A DNA stretch of 26,830 nucleotides from Aureispira sp045105775 (GCA_045105775.1 JBGCDW010000131.1:1-26830); one strand, 5' to 3'; positions 1 through 7,568 are shown, numbered from the stretch's first letter. A program made the numbers and translations. The notes: a model not told the origin generated them from the letters alone.

Positions 1-26
1 AGGTACAAAAGTCCTAGCGCATTTAG

Positions 27-47
27 TTCATAGCAGTGCTATGGAAT
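27..47 (+). repeat. Palindromic intergenic repeat, copy 1
   Basis: This 21-base imperfect palindrome has the arms TTCATAGCA and TGCTATGGAA. A second copy lies in inverted orientation at 7259-7279 and matches at 18 of 21 positions. Both copies are outside genes, which suggests a dispersed intergenic repeat family. Only two copies are visible here. Confidence 0.6.
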
Positions 48-63
48 CAATTTTTAACGATGA

Positions 64-87
64 GTGAGGGAACCCCGAAGGGCTCAC
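64..87. other. GTGAG...CTCAC hairpin
   Basis: Bases 64-68 (GTGAG) pair with 83-87 (CTCAC), with an inner CCC/GGG pairing at 74-76 and 80-82. It lies downstream of the - strand gene at 138-563 but has no T-run on that strand. It is therefore a weak terminator candidate and may simply be part of an intergenic repeat that begins at base 27. Confidence 0.35.
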
Positions 88-126
88 GAAGTAAAAAGAT
101 GCTTTTTTCGCTACGAATTTAGTCGT

Positions 127-142
127 GATAATGTCTATTATC
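127..142. other. GATAAT-gtct-ATTATC hairpin at gene end
   Basis: A perfect 6-bp inverted repeat with a 4-base loop spans the stop codon of the - strand membrane-protein gene. It is AT-rich and weak. It could stabilise the 3' end of the mRNA, but it may be chance in AT-rich DNA. Confidence 0.3.
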
Positions 143-563
143 TTTCTTTTCTTTTTTGATACGCAAATACCAGCATTCCTATTAGTATAGCAACTATAGC
201 CGTCATGGCACATACACCAATCAAGTCTTCCATAAAATCGCCATCAACTATACTCCAACCGATGACATAGCCCATCCAAAGCAATAAAGTAAGTATGCTA
301 TAAAAACGAGCATAGTGCTTTCGTTTGTCTGTACTAATAAGCATCAAACCAACTACATTAAGGGTCACTAAAACTACAATGGAAACGATGGCCTCCCAAT
401 GCACCCCATTGATATTGAAATAGGGTCTAAAATAAGCACTCAGCATCCCAAGCAGAGCTGTAGCAACAAATATGGCGACAAGCCAGTGCTGGGAATATAG
501 TTTTTCTGGTGCAGTTGTAATGGTCAAATGGTCATCCAATAAGGGCTTGTTTGGTATTTTCAT
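138..563 (-). CDS. Small four-helix membrane protein, unknown function
   Basis: I do not recognise the family of this 141-residue protein. It has a hydrophilic N-terminus of about 28 residues followed by four hydrophobic stretches, roughly at residues 29-46, 57-77, 88-106 and 113-133, and ends in a basic tail (QKRKER). A helix pair separated by the charged segment STDKRKHYARF suggests cytoplasmic loops rich in Lys and Arg. No catalytic motif is visible. The ATG at 561-563 is the only sensible start. The gene diverges from the TonB-dependent receptor across a 326-bp gap, so the two need not be related in function. It is real by hydropathy and length, but its role is unknown. Confidence 0.65.
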   Translation of the reverse strand: MKIPNKPLLDDHLTITTAPEKLYSQHWLVAIFVATALLGMLSAYFRPYFNINGVHWEAIVSIVVLVTLNVVGLMLISTDKRKHYARFYSILTLLLWMGYVIGWSIVDGDFMEDLIGVCAMTAIVAILIGMLVFAYQKRKER

Positions 564-889
564 AACGCTACATTCTAGTTAAGATAAAAAACAACCGTAC
601 AACCACGTCTATAAATTGAGGTGCTGCGAATTCTTGCAAGTTCGGTTTAGTGATTATTTAGGTAGTAGCTCCAAGATACTGTTACTTTGCCAGGTAGAAT
701 CCATCCTGCATCCATTAATTTTTGTCGCTTCTTAAGTTGTAAACTTAAAAATTGACACCGCATTGTCATAATATATCTATATTTTTAACGTAAATTTCAC
801 TTCCTATAACTCAAGCATCGAACGATGAGAAATAAACGGTTGTAAGTTTCACCAATACATTTCCCCACCCAATTAAATTATTACCTAAA
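564..889. other. Divergent intergenic region, no gene
   Basis: I find no convincing gene in this 326-bp gap between divergently oriented genes. It must hold the promoters of both neighbours. A perfect inverted repeat, TTAAGTT-gta-AACTTAA, lies at 732-748 and could be an operator or hairpin. TTGACA at 752-757 and TATATTTT at 778-785 resemble promoter elements for the receptor gene, but they are about 20 bases apart and the second differs from the Bacteroidota TAnnTTTG box at its last base. No promoter is called. Confidence 0.5.
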
Positions 890-3232
890 ATGAAAACATT
901 ATTTACTATTCTTATTGTAATAGTTCTATCTATTTCCACACAAGCACAAAGCACACAAATAATCCGTGGCAAAGTAGTAGATCACGTTAGCAAAATGCCC
1001 TTAATAGGCGTAGTTATATCCGCAAAAGACCAAGATATTGCCGCCACTACGGATACCGATGGCAATTTTATACTAGAGAACATTCCGATAGGCCGTCAAG
1101 TCATTACAGCCCAATACTTGGGTTATGAGCCTTACGAATCTGATGGCTTGATTATTAGCACTAGCAAAATAAACTATCTAGAAATTGGCTTGGTTGAACA
1201 AATTCAAACAACGGAAACCGTCACTGTAACGGCCTCTGGAGGCGCAAATAAAGCACTAAACGAATTATCGGTGGTTAGTTCGCGTTCTTTTTCTGTAGAA
1301 GAGACCAACCGATACCCTGCCAGTGTTGGTGATCCAGGGCGCATGGCAGCAGCATTCCCAGGTGTGCAATCTGATGGCGACAATGAAAATGATGTCGCGA
1401 TTCGTGGAAATTCTGCTTTTGGAATACTCTGGCTTTTGGAAGGATTAGAAATTCCAAACCCTAGCCACTTTGCGCGCCCAGGTACTACAGGAGGAGGTAT
1501 ATCTGTACTTTCTGCTTCTGTATTGGGCAACACTGACTTTTCTACTGGAGGTTTTGCAGCAGAATATGGCAATGCTTTATCTGGGGTATTTGATATGCGT
1601 AATAGACGCGGCAATATGATGGAACGAGAACATTCTATCAAAATTGGTTTTATAGGACTTGGCGCATCTACCGAAGGCCCAATTAAGAAAGGGCGAAGCT
1701 CTTATTTGGTCAATTACCGCTACTCTACACTTGGTTTGCTCAATACTATAGGCGTATATGTAATAGCCGAAAATGCAACCAATACCTTTCAAGATTTGTC
1801 TTTCAACCTCACTTTTAATTCAGCCGATAATAAAAATGAGGTAAAAGTTTTTGGTGTGGGTGGCCTCAGCAACGGGCAATTCACGATCAAAGAAGATACC
1901 TCACAATGGCTTAATCTCTATGACTATCTGGATGACAATGCTGGTGCTAATTTAGGCATTTTAGGGGTATCATTTAGACGCTTGCTCAACGAAAAATCAT
2001 ATCTACAAATAGTAGCTGGTACGGTTTATAACCACATGTATTTAAGACAACGAATTCCAAACCTAATTACCAAAGATATTAATGACTTGACAGTAATAAG
2101 AGCCTTCAATAACCAGACACTTCGAAGCCAACTTCGCGGCACCTATAGCAATAAGTTGAGCAAACGTTTTAGACTTAAAACAGGAGTAGCATTAAGTGCC
2201 AATACCTATAGCCTCAACCATTTTATTAATGAATACCATTTTCTAGACAATGTAAATGGTACAACTTTCATTGGGCAGGCTTATGTACAAGGTAGTTACC
2301 ACCCTACGTCCAACCTAACCATTAATGCTGGGGCACATGCTTTGTTTCTGGCACTCAACAATACATACAGTATAGAACCACGTTTAGGAGTACAATACAA
2401 ACCCACCAAAAGCACTACCATTAGTGCTGCTTATACTTGGCATAGCAAGATATTGCCTATTGGCACCTATTTGTTGCAGCTACCTGATGGTAATGGAGGT
2501 ATCCACCAACCCAACAAAGATTTGGAACTTGCTAAAACGCAACATGTTATTTTGGGGGTTCGACAAAGCATTGGTCTGGGTTTTAACATCAATGTAGAAG
2601 GGTATTACCAATATGGATTTGATCAACCTACAAGTGTTGTTTCCAATAGTGGTTTTTGGTTGTTCAACCAGCGCGACAACTATGGTCGAGTAGCTATGAT
2701 TTCTGAAGGGCAAGCACAAAATTATGGGGTCAATGCTGTCATAGAAAAAGCTTTTAGTCGTAAATTCTTTGTTTTATTAACAGGCTCTTTGTTTGCTGCA
2801 CAATACAAATCATTGAATGATACGGATTGGCGACGTGCGCGTTTGGACAAACAATGGGGATTCAATGCAATGGGTGGCTACGAATTCACTTTTAAAAAAG
2901 GTGGTGTACTACAAGTGGGTGCAAGAGCAATTCTATCAGGTGGTTTGCGTTATACCCCTGCTGATAGGGCTGCCTCTATTGCAGCAGGTTCGTACATTGC
3001 TGATGAGGAACGTATTTTTGCAGCCGCTAGTGATAATTATTTTAGGTTAGATGCCCGAATCGCTTATCGCAAAAACCATAAAAAGCTTTCTTATTCTATT
3101 TCCTTAGATGTTCAGAATGCGACAAATGCCCAAAATGAGGGGGATTATGAATATGATCCTGGTAGTGGAATGATGGTTCCTCGTTATCAAGCAGGATTGC
3201 TCCCTATACTTAGTTTTCAACTGAATTTATAG
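890..3232 (+). CDS. TonB-dependent outer-membrane receptor with carboxypeptidase-regulatory-like domain
   Basis: This 780-residue outer-membrane beta-barrel protein belongs to the TonB-dependent receptor superfamily, whose members import a ligand with energy from TonB-ExbBD. A signal peptide covers residues 1-19 and ends STQA|Q. An Ig-like CarboxypepD_reg-like domain follows (about 22-105; GKVVDHVSKMPLIGVVI, then DTDGNFILENIP). A plug region at roughly 120-235 contains DVAIRGNS and the GFAAEYGNALSGVFDMR stretch typical of plugs. The rest is alternating beta-strand sequence ending in LLPILSFQLNL. The N-terminal extension is characteristic of Bacteroidota receptors. No SusD gene is adjacent, so it is not a classical SusCD glycan locus, and the substrate cannot be inferred. 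It is short for a SusC and nearer the size of metal or siderophore receptors. It is followed by an intrinsic terminator. Confidence 0.93.
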   Translation: MKTLFTILIVIVLSISTQAQSTQIIRGKVVDHVSKMPLIGVVISAKDQDIAATTDTDGNFILENIPIGRQVITAQYLGYEPYESDGLIISTSKINYLEIGLVEQIQTTETVTVTASGGANKALNELSVVSSRSFSVEETNRYPASVGDPGRMAAAFPGVQSDGDNENDVAIRGNSAFGILWLLEGLEIPNPSHFARPGTTGGGISVLSASVLGNTDFSTGGFAAEYGNALSGVFDMRNRRGNMMEREHSIKIGFIGLGASTEGPIKKGRSSYLVNYRYSTLGLLNTIGVYVIAENATNTFQDLSFNLTFNSADNKNEVKVFGVGGLSNGQFTIKEDTSQWLNLYDYLDDNAGANLGILGVSFRRLLNEKSYLQIVAGTVYNHMYLRQRIPNLITKDINDLTVIRAFNNQTLRSQLRGTYSNKLSKRFRLKTGVALSANTYSLNHFINEYHFLDNVNGTTFIGQAYVQGSYHPTSNLTINAGAHALFLALNNTYSIEPRLGVQYKPTKSTTISAAYTWHSKILPIGTYLLQLPDGNGGIHQPNKDLELAKTQHVILGVRQSIGLGFNINVEGYYQYGFDQPTSVVSNSGFWLFNQRDNYGRVAMISEGQAQNYGVNAVIEKAFSRKFFVLLTGSLFAAQYKSLNDTDWRRARLDKQWGFNAMGGYEFTFKKGGVLQVGARAILSGGLRYTPADRAASIAAGSYIADEERIFAAASDNYFRLDARIAYRKNHKKLSYSISLDVQNATNAQNEGDYEYDPGSGMMVPRYQAGLLPILSFQLNL

Positions 3233-3244
3233 TTTATCATTAGG

Positions 3245-3300
3245 CCACCTGTTCGCACTATCCATCTATAATGATAAATGAACAGGTGGTTTTCATTTTT
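3245..3300 (+). terminator. Intrinsic terminator of the TonB-dependent receptor
   Basis: A perfect 10-bp stem (CCACCTGTTC at 3245-3254 with GAACAGGTGG at 3280-3289) is followed by the T-rich tract TTTTCATTTTT. A competing 9-bp stem (TTTATCATT at 3233-3241 with AATGATAAA at 3270-3278) overlaps it topologically, so both cannot easily form together. Confidence 0.85.
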
Positions 3301-3392
3301 TTGTCCTGTAATTTTGCTCCATAGCGGTCCCTTATGCGCGCTTATTTTTATAATCACATACGCCCAAAACACTACATTCTAATACTCCCCTT

Positions 3393-4376
3393 ATGAAAGA
3401 GGTCATCTTATTTCACCATCTTGCCCATTCCTGTATTGCTTGTATAGGAGCCATTTTATTATTGGCCATTTGGTACAATATTAACAAAAACTTTCGCCAA
3501 CGGCTAGAAGAGGAAGAGAGTCCACAACGCGTAGATAAGGGCTTGTTGTATTTGAGTTTGGCCCTGTTTATTTGGGTGGGTTCTGGCTTATGGGGAATTT
3601 GCCAAGGGGTTTTGCCGCCAATTATTCATTTATTGGGTCTTCATTTGCTTTCTACACTCAATAACCTATGTATTCTATTGGCCTTGTTCTACTTTTCTCA
3701 TGCCCCTAGTTTTATTTATAAGAACCAACAAAATATCAGCAAAATTATTGCACTGATTATAATAGTGCTGTTGCTAACTATAGGACTTTCTTTAAGTATC
3801 AAGCCCTCCCACCCACAGTTGCACATTGTTGCCATTCCAGATGTCCTTTTATCTGCCTTTCTTTCCTACTTGCTTTTGTATTCTTTGTACCACACCTTTA
3901 TGGATCGAGGATTGAAAGTAGTAGCGGTTATAGCAGCCCTCAGTGTTTTGTTGATGTTTATGTCGCAACTGCCCGAAGTTTTCTTGCAACTGAACAATGG
4001 CTTCACCAATAACTTAATTAAAATCATTGCCAAGAGTTCCTTAATTGCTGTTTTTTTGGTGTTGGCCACCAGTTGGGTGATTGAATTGGCCAGCACGCCA
4101 CGCCCTAGTGAAATGACGTTAGAGTTTTTGGATTGGTCTCTCATCAAAATTACGATTCCATCCAAGGATATTTACAACCAGCCTATTGACTTTGGTTCTA
4201 AAACTACTCAATACAAAAACTTGCTCAAATTTGCTTTGCGTAGAAAGTGGGGAACGGGTGCCGAGCAATGTCTAGTGGTTGGCAAGCCGGGTGAACTGAG
4301 TAGTCAGACTTATTTGAGTAGAATTCTTGACAGGACTTACCCCTTCTTCAGCAACCGTCAAAGGTGCCGCCTTTGA
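3393..4376 (+). CDS. Multi-pass membrane protein with basic C-terminal cytoplasmic region, 3' end replaced
   Basis: This protein of 327 residues as read is of unrecognised family. Seven hydrophobic segments are visible at roughly 8-27, 48-68, 76-100, 115-135, 144-167, 174-195 and 208-230. A soluble region of about 95 residues follows, containing YKNLLKFALRRKWG and ELSSQTYLSRIL. The layout of a 7-helix sensor plus a small soluble output domain would suit a signalling protein, but that is only inference. The last ~15 residues (DRTYPFFSNRQRCRL) look unlike a natural domain end. They read, out of frame, over DNA that in another frame encodes the end of a peptide transporter. I read this as a truncated gene joined to foreign 3' sequence by deletion, at about base 4320-4335. 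Whether the product functions is open. Confidence 0.6.
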   Translation: MKEVILFHHLAHSCIACIGAILLLAIWYNINKNFRQRLEEEESPQRVDKGLLYLSLALFIWVGSGLWGICQGVLPPIIHLLGLHLLSTLNNLCILLALFYFSHAPSFIYKNQQNISKIIALIIIVLLLTIGLSLSIKPSHPQLHIVAIPDVLLSAFLSYLLLYSLYHTFMDRGLKVVAVIAALSVLLMFMSQLPEVFLQLNNGFTNNLIKIIAKSSLIAVFLVLATSWVIELASTPRPSEMTLEFLDWSLIKITIPSKDIYNQPIDFGSKTTQYKNLLKFALRRKWGTGAEQCLVVGKPGELSSQTYLSRILDRTYPFFSNRQRCRL

Positions 4377-4491
4377 ACAATTGTATGCCTATTTTTCTGT
4401 TTATGCTAGTTTTGGCTTAATAACTGTTTTGGTCGGTTTAATAGCTTTGTTGTTGGCACCTTTTGTAACAAAATTGATGCAATCAGAATAA
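4321..4491 (+). pseudogene. C-terminal remnant of a POT/MFS peptide transporter
   Basis: Reading from 4321 in the frame +1 to the upstream membrane-protein gene gives about 56 residues ending at the TAA of 4489-4491. It begins EFLTGLTPSSATVKG, continues EQLYAYFSVYASFGLIT, then a hydrophobic helix, and ends VTKLMQSE. This is the pattern of the last periplasmic loop and final transmembrane helix of proton-dependent oligopeptide (POT) transporters. The frame is closed upstream by TGA at 4315-4317, and no other part of the transporter is present. The fragment overlaps the end of the upstream gene and has its own terminator behind it. The best explanation is loss of most of the transporter gene together with the 3' end of its upstream neighbour. 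An assembly artefact is possible. Confidence 0.7.
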
Positions 4492-4494
4492 AGT

Positions 4495-4520
4495 CCTTGT
4501 TTCTAAACAAGGTTTTCACT
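4495..4520 (+). terminator. Terminator behind the transporter remnant
   Basis: CCTTGTTT (4495-4502) and AAACAAGG (4505-4512) form a compact stem starting a few bases after the TAA stop. TTTTCACTTT follows. It was probably the original terminator of the lost transporter gene. Confidence 0.7.
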
Positions 4521-4548
4521 TTAAAAGAAACTATATTGGCAAAATTAG

Positions 4549-4583
4549 TTTACCTTAGAATTAGGCTTATAGCCTGAGGTAAA
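4549..4583 (+). promoter_or_regulatory. Two-tier stem-loop in the malic enzyme 5' region
   Basis: An outer stem (TTTACCT at 4549-4555 with AGGTAAA at 4577-4583) encloses an inner stem (AGGCT at 4563-4567 with AGCCT at 4571-4575). It ends 64 bases before the malic enzyme start and lies after the preceding terminator. It may be a 5'-UTR structure or a protein-binding palindrome. No known riboswitch class is recognised. Confidence 0.4.
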
Positions 4584-4647
4584 AACTTGTTGTATAGGTT
4601 GAGGCCTATGGTGCTTCCTTATACCTTCATCAAAAATAAATTAACTT

Positions 4648-5841
4648 ATGGATTATTCTGAAGGATCCTTACATCTACATCGCTACTTAAAAGGAAAAAT
4701 TGGTATTCGTACTAAAATGGATGTACGCACACAGGAACACCTTTCCTTGGTATACTCCCCAGGTGTAGCAGCCCCTTGTTTAGAAATAGCAAAAAACCCC
4801 GAAGCCGTGTGGGATTACACCATGAAGGGCAATTGTGTCGCCATTGTTACAGATGGTTCGGCCGTGTTGGGTTTGGGCAATTTGGGCGCAGAAGCCTCTC
4901 TGCCTGTTATGGAGGGCAAGGCCATGTTGTTTCGTCGTTTTGGACAAATCAATGCTTTCCCGATTTGCTTGAACACACAAGATGTGGACGAAATTGTAGA
5001 GACAGTACGTAGAATTGCGCCTGTATTTGGAGGGATAAACTTAGAAGATATTGCGGCCCCGAGAAGCTTTGAAGTAGAAGAACGTCTACAAGATTTGGGC
5101 ATTCCAGTATTTCATGATGACCAGCATGGTACTGCCATTGTCGTATTGGGCGCATTAATTAATGCTGCCAAATTGGTTGGCAAGGAACTCAAGGATTTAA
5201 AAATTGTCATTAATGGAGCAGGTGCTGCTGGCTTGGCCATTGCCAAACTTCTACGTTGTGTAGAGCATGGCTCTGACAACAGTGCTTGTGTGCCTGTACA
5301 AGATCTTATTATTTGTGACAGCAAAGGGATTATTCATCGCGACCGCGATAATTTAAACCTACACAAAAGACGCGCACTAGGCTTTTCTAACAGGGAAAAT
5401 AAAAAAGGAACACTCAAAGATGCCATTGTTGGGGCAGATGTATTTATTGGTGTGAGTATGCCCAATTTATTAGATCGAGAAGACATCAAGACCATGGCTA
5501 AAGATTCTATTATTTTTGCCCTAGCCAATCCTACCCCCGAAATTATGCCCGATGAGGCTTATGCGGGTGGAGCTGCTATTGTAGGAACAGGACGGAGTGA
5601 TTTGCCCAACCAAGTCAACAATGTATTGGGCTTTCCTGGCATCTTTAGAGGGGCCTTAGATGCTCGTGCCAAACAGATTACACCCAATATGAAATTGGCC
5701 GCCGCCTATGCCATTGCCGATAGTATTTCTAACCCAAGTAAGGACATGATTATTCCACCTGCTCTAGACGAAGTGGTGGCTTACAAAGTAGCCAAAGCCG
5801 TAAAAGCTGCTGCACTAGAGGATATGAAGTTGGGCTATTAG
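4648..5841 (+). CDS. Malic enzyme, short form (oxidative decarboxylating malate dehydrogenase)
   Basis: The enzyme converts malate to pyruvate and CO2 while reducing NAD(P)+ and acts in the cytoplasm, supplying pyruvate or NADPH. At 397 residues it is the short prokaryotic form without the C-terminal phosphotransacetylase-like domain. Visible landmarks are the LVYSPGVAAPC motif with the catalytic Tyr36, EGKAMLF with catalytic Lys91, the metal-ligand motif NLEDIAAPRSFEVEERL (Glu133, Asp134), DDQHGTAIV with Asp157/158, and a Rossmann motif INGAGAAG at 188-195 followed by ICDSKGII. Cofactor preference cannot be settled from these motifs, so I give no maeA/maeB symbol. A stem-loop precedes the gene and a strong terminator follows, so it is probably monocistronic. 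Confidence 0.95.
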   Translation: MDYSEGSLHLHRYLKGKIGIRTKMDVRTQEHLSLVYSPGVAAPCLEIAKNPEAVWDYTMKGNCVAIVTDGSAVLGLGNLGAEASLPVMEGKAMLFRRFGQINAFPICLNTQDVDEIVETVRRIAPVFGGINLEDIAAPRSFEVEERLQDLGIPVFHDDQHGTAIVVLGALINAAKLVGKELKDLKIVINGAGAAGLAIAKLLRCVEHGSDNSACVPVQDLIICDSKGIIHRDRDNLNLHKRRALGFSNRENKKGTLKDAIVGADVFIGVSMPNLLDREDIKTMAKDSIIFALANPTPEIMPDEAYAGGAAIVGTGRSDLPNQVNNVLGFPGIFRGALDARAKQITPNMKLAAAYAIADSISNPSKDMIIPPALDEVVAYKVAKAVKAAALEDMKLGY

Positions 5842-5866
5842 GTTGTTCTTATCATCTTAGGATTAC

Positions 5867-5905
5867 AATCCAGCAAAGGGCTATGGCTTTTTGCTGGATT
5901 TTTTT
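5867..5905 (+). terminator. Intrinsic terminator of the malic enzyme gene
   Basis: A perfect 11-bp stem (AATCCAGCAAA at 5867-5877 with TTTGCTGGATT at 5890-5900) runs into seven T residues. It is a textbook Rho-independent terminator. Confidence 0.92.
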
Positions 5906-6139
5906 GTTTCTATTCATCTAGTTTTCAACCAACTTCCATAAAAATATCTAGCATTGCTTTACCAAACAAACAAAATTCAAGGCATTTAGACCGTTATAGG
6001 AGATAATTGTACGAACTAAATCTATTTTACAAAAAAAATACCGTTCTTAGGGTTACCTTTTAATAACTCAGGCTATACAAATAGTATCGTCCCCATCTTA
6101 AAATGAAGGTACTATACAATAACCAAAAATAATTTTGAC

Positions 6140-6346
6140 ATGAAAAATCTCCTTGTATTACTAATTACTATTTTTTGTTTAAGTCTTCTAGGTTCTTGCG
6201 GCAGTAGCCCTTACAAAAAACGCAAAGGTTGCAAAGGTACTGGAAGTTGGTATGGCAAACGCAATTTGGGTCAAAAAGTACAACAACCTACTGTTCAAGA
6301 TTTATATGTTTGGATGCCTACTTCAGAAGAGGTTACAGCATTTTAA
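6140..6346 (+). CDS. Small lipoprotein, unknown function
   Basis: This 68-residue secreted lipoprotein has a signal sequence at residues 1-19 with lipobox LGSC, so Cys20 would be lipidated and the mature part would have about 49 residues. The mature part is basic at first (PYKKRKGCKGTG), contains one further Cys, and ends PTSEEVTAF. No family is recognised. It stands alone between a 298-bp gap and its own terminator, so there is no operon partner to suggest a role. The signal peptide, lipobox and terminator placed directly behind the stop codon make it a real gene despite its size. Confidence 0.75.
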   Translation: MKNLLVLLITIFCLSLLGSCGSSPYKKRKGCKGTGSWYGKRNLGQKVQQPTVQDLYVWMPTSEEVTAF

Positions 6347-6375
6347 ACCTATAATATCAGTATAAATTATATCTA

Positions 6376-6412
6376 ATTCAGCTAAAGCAAAGTGCCTTTA
6401 GCTGATTTTTTT
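6376..6412 (+). terminator. Intrinsic terminator of the small lipoprotein gene
   Basis: TCAGCTAAAG (6378-6387) pairs perfectly with CTTTAGCTGA (6396-6405), extended by two A:T pairs, and leads into a run of seven T residues. Confidence 0.9.
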
Positions 6413-6504
6413 ATTGCCCCAAAATGATCTTAGCTGTTAGCTTTTGGTAAGTCTGGCATTCAAATTGAATCTCCGTTTTCTTTTATACCACAAAACATAC
6501 GCTT

Positions 6505-7167
6505 ATGTGCTGGACTAAATCTATTTTTATTTTTTGTTTTTCCTTAATAAGTATCTGTGCGCTGGCTCAAGAGCCAACTTATAAAATCACAAATATACAT
6601 ATTGAGAAGGGAGTACAGGGTTTCATGTTAATTCTCGAAGGCGAGGGTACATTTGAGGAAGTTATTTATCCCGATCTTTACATTTATATCAATGACCAAC
6701 AAGTTAACCATCAGGTAGAATTATTTGTGGTAGATTTTGATAAACCTAGTTCTCAACGCTTTAGTGTTAATATTGAAGAATTGCCTAAAGAATTCACCAC
6801 CAAGTTTGTTGTAAAAACAAAAGATACCAAAGCTGAACCCATTGTATTATTATATGAACATCAGGCAACTCCACCCAAAGCTGTCTATACCATCAACAAT
6901 ATTAATCTGATCAAAAAGGCAAATAAAAAATTCCTAAAAATTGAATTTGCTACTATCTCTCCTGATGATTTTTGGAGCTACCCCTCGTTTAAGGTAGAAA
7001 TGAATGGTAAATTAATTGCAGAACGAGAAACGACTACCTATGGCTTGGTAGAAATAGAGTTGATTCCTACCGAAATTGAACAACTGCCAAAAGATTTTAA
7101 ATGTAAGGTAACTCTAGGACAACTTGGCAATGATATAAACACTACAATATACTACCCATCCAAATAA
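6505..7167 (+). CDS. Secreted protein with two tandem copies of a beta-rich domain
   Basis: This 220-residue exported protein has a signal peptide at residues 1-22 (ends CALAQ). The mature part contains two related halves. Residues ~25-118 start TYKITNIHIEK and end with LPKEFTTKFVVKT and VLLYEH. Residues ~127-219 start VYTINNINLIKK and include LPKDFKCKVTL and TIYYPS. The matching order of motifs (Y-I-N-I start, a YP-aromatic step, then LPK-[ED]-F) shows an internal duplication, probably of an Ig-like beta sandwich. No enzyme motif or Bacteroidota C-terminal sorting domain is visible. It could act in the periplasm or be released. The ATG at 6505 gives a proper signal peptide and is the natural start. 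Confidence 0.75.
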   Translation: MCWTKSIFIFCFSLISICALAQEPTYKITNIHIEKGVQGFMLILEGEGTFEEVIYPDLYIYINDQQVNHQVELFVVDFDKPSSQRFSVNIEELPKEFTTKFVVKTKDTKAEPIVLLYEHQATPPKAVYTINNINLIKKANKKFLKIEFATISPDDFWSYPSFKVEMNGKLIAERETTTYGLVEIELIPTEIEQLPKDFKCKVTLGQLGNDINTTIYYPSK

Positions 7168-7258
7168 GTTACTTGTCACTGTATCTTATCCATATCAAAA
7201 CACTACACTCTAGATTAATTTATTTAAATTTATTTCATAAGTTCGCTCCGTTCGGTTA

Positions 7259-7279
7259 ATTCCATAGTGCTGTTATGAA
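7259..7279 (-). repeat. Palindromic intergenic repeat, copy 2 (inverted)
   Basis: Its reverse complement matches the 27-47 element at 18 of 21 positions and also ends in GGAAT. The two copies bracket the left gene block of the window in opposite orientation. Confidence 0.6.
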
Positions 7280-7354
7280 TCAACTTACTAAAGTAGTCTT
7301 AAAAAAATTTTCGTACTAAAAAACGATTCTTTTGCCCTAGCTCGGCGTTGAGTC

Positions 7355-7403
7355 TGACTATTCGATACACCATATCAAATAGATCAGATCGCTTCGCGAG
7401 TGC
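7355..7403 (+). repeat. 49-bp direct repeat, unit 1
   Basis: This unit aligns without gaps to 7431-7479 at 42 of 49 positions. The last 20 bases (TCAGATCGCTTCGCGAGTGC) are identical in both. The first part is a degenerate palindrome. Confidence 0.75.
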
Positions 7404-7421
7404 GCTTTAGCCCGCTAAAGC
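7404..7421. repeat. Perfect hairpin between the direct repeats
   Basis: GCTTTAGC and GCTAAAGC form 8-bp arms separated by two bases (CC). The hairpin begins directly after direct-repeat unit 1 and may belong to the repeat element. Confidence 0.6.
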
Positions 7422-7430
7422 TTTGTTACC

Positions 7431-7479
7431 TGATTATTAGATACACTGTATCTAATAAGTCAGATCGCTTCGCGAGTGC
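7431..7479 (+). repeat. 49-bp direct repeat, unit 2
   Basis: This is the second unit, offset by 76 bases from the first. Here the inner palindrome is perfect: ATTAGATACA, one base, TGTATCTAAT. The better conserved half is the GC-rich TCGCTTCGCGAGTGC end. Confidence 0.75.
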
Positions 7480-7530
7480 TTATGGGTCAGCAAGCTGGGT
7501 TCTTTTTTGCACCTCCTTAACTAACCTTAT

Positions 7531-7568
7531 AAAAAAAGCATCCCAGCTTTAAATAGCTGAGATGCTTT
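7531..7568 (-). terminator. Intrinsic terminator of rpoC and the superoperon
   Basis: Bases 7535-7548 pair with 7555-7568 (AAAGCATC-CAGCT against AGCTG-GATGCTTT with one C/A mismatch). On the - strand the stem is followed by a run of seven T residues. It lies 39 bases past the rpoC stop codon and closes the central operon. Confidence 0.88.

Noticed and set aside
3393..4491. Single base frameshift in one continuous gene instead of a fusion
   Set aside because: The upstream protein has a soluble region after its last helix and does not resemble a POT transporter, and the transporter frame is closed at 4315, so a simple indel would not join two parts of one protein.
6015..6527. 14-base match ACTAAATCTATTTT at 6015-6028 and 6514-6527
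   Set aside because: It is short, AT-rich, and the second copy is inside the signal-peptide coding region; probably chance.
7355..7479. CRISPR-like array
   Set aside because: There are only two units with seven mismatches, no third repeat and no cas genes.
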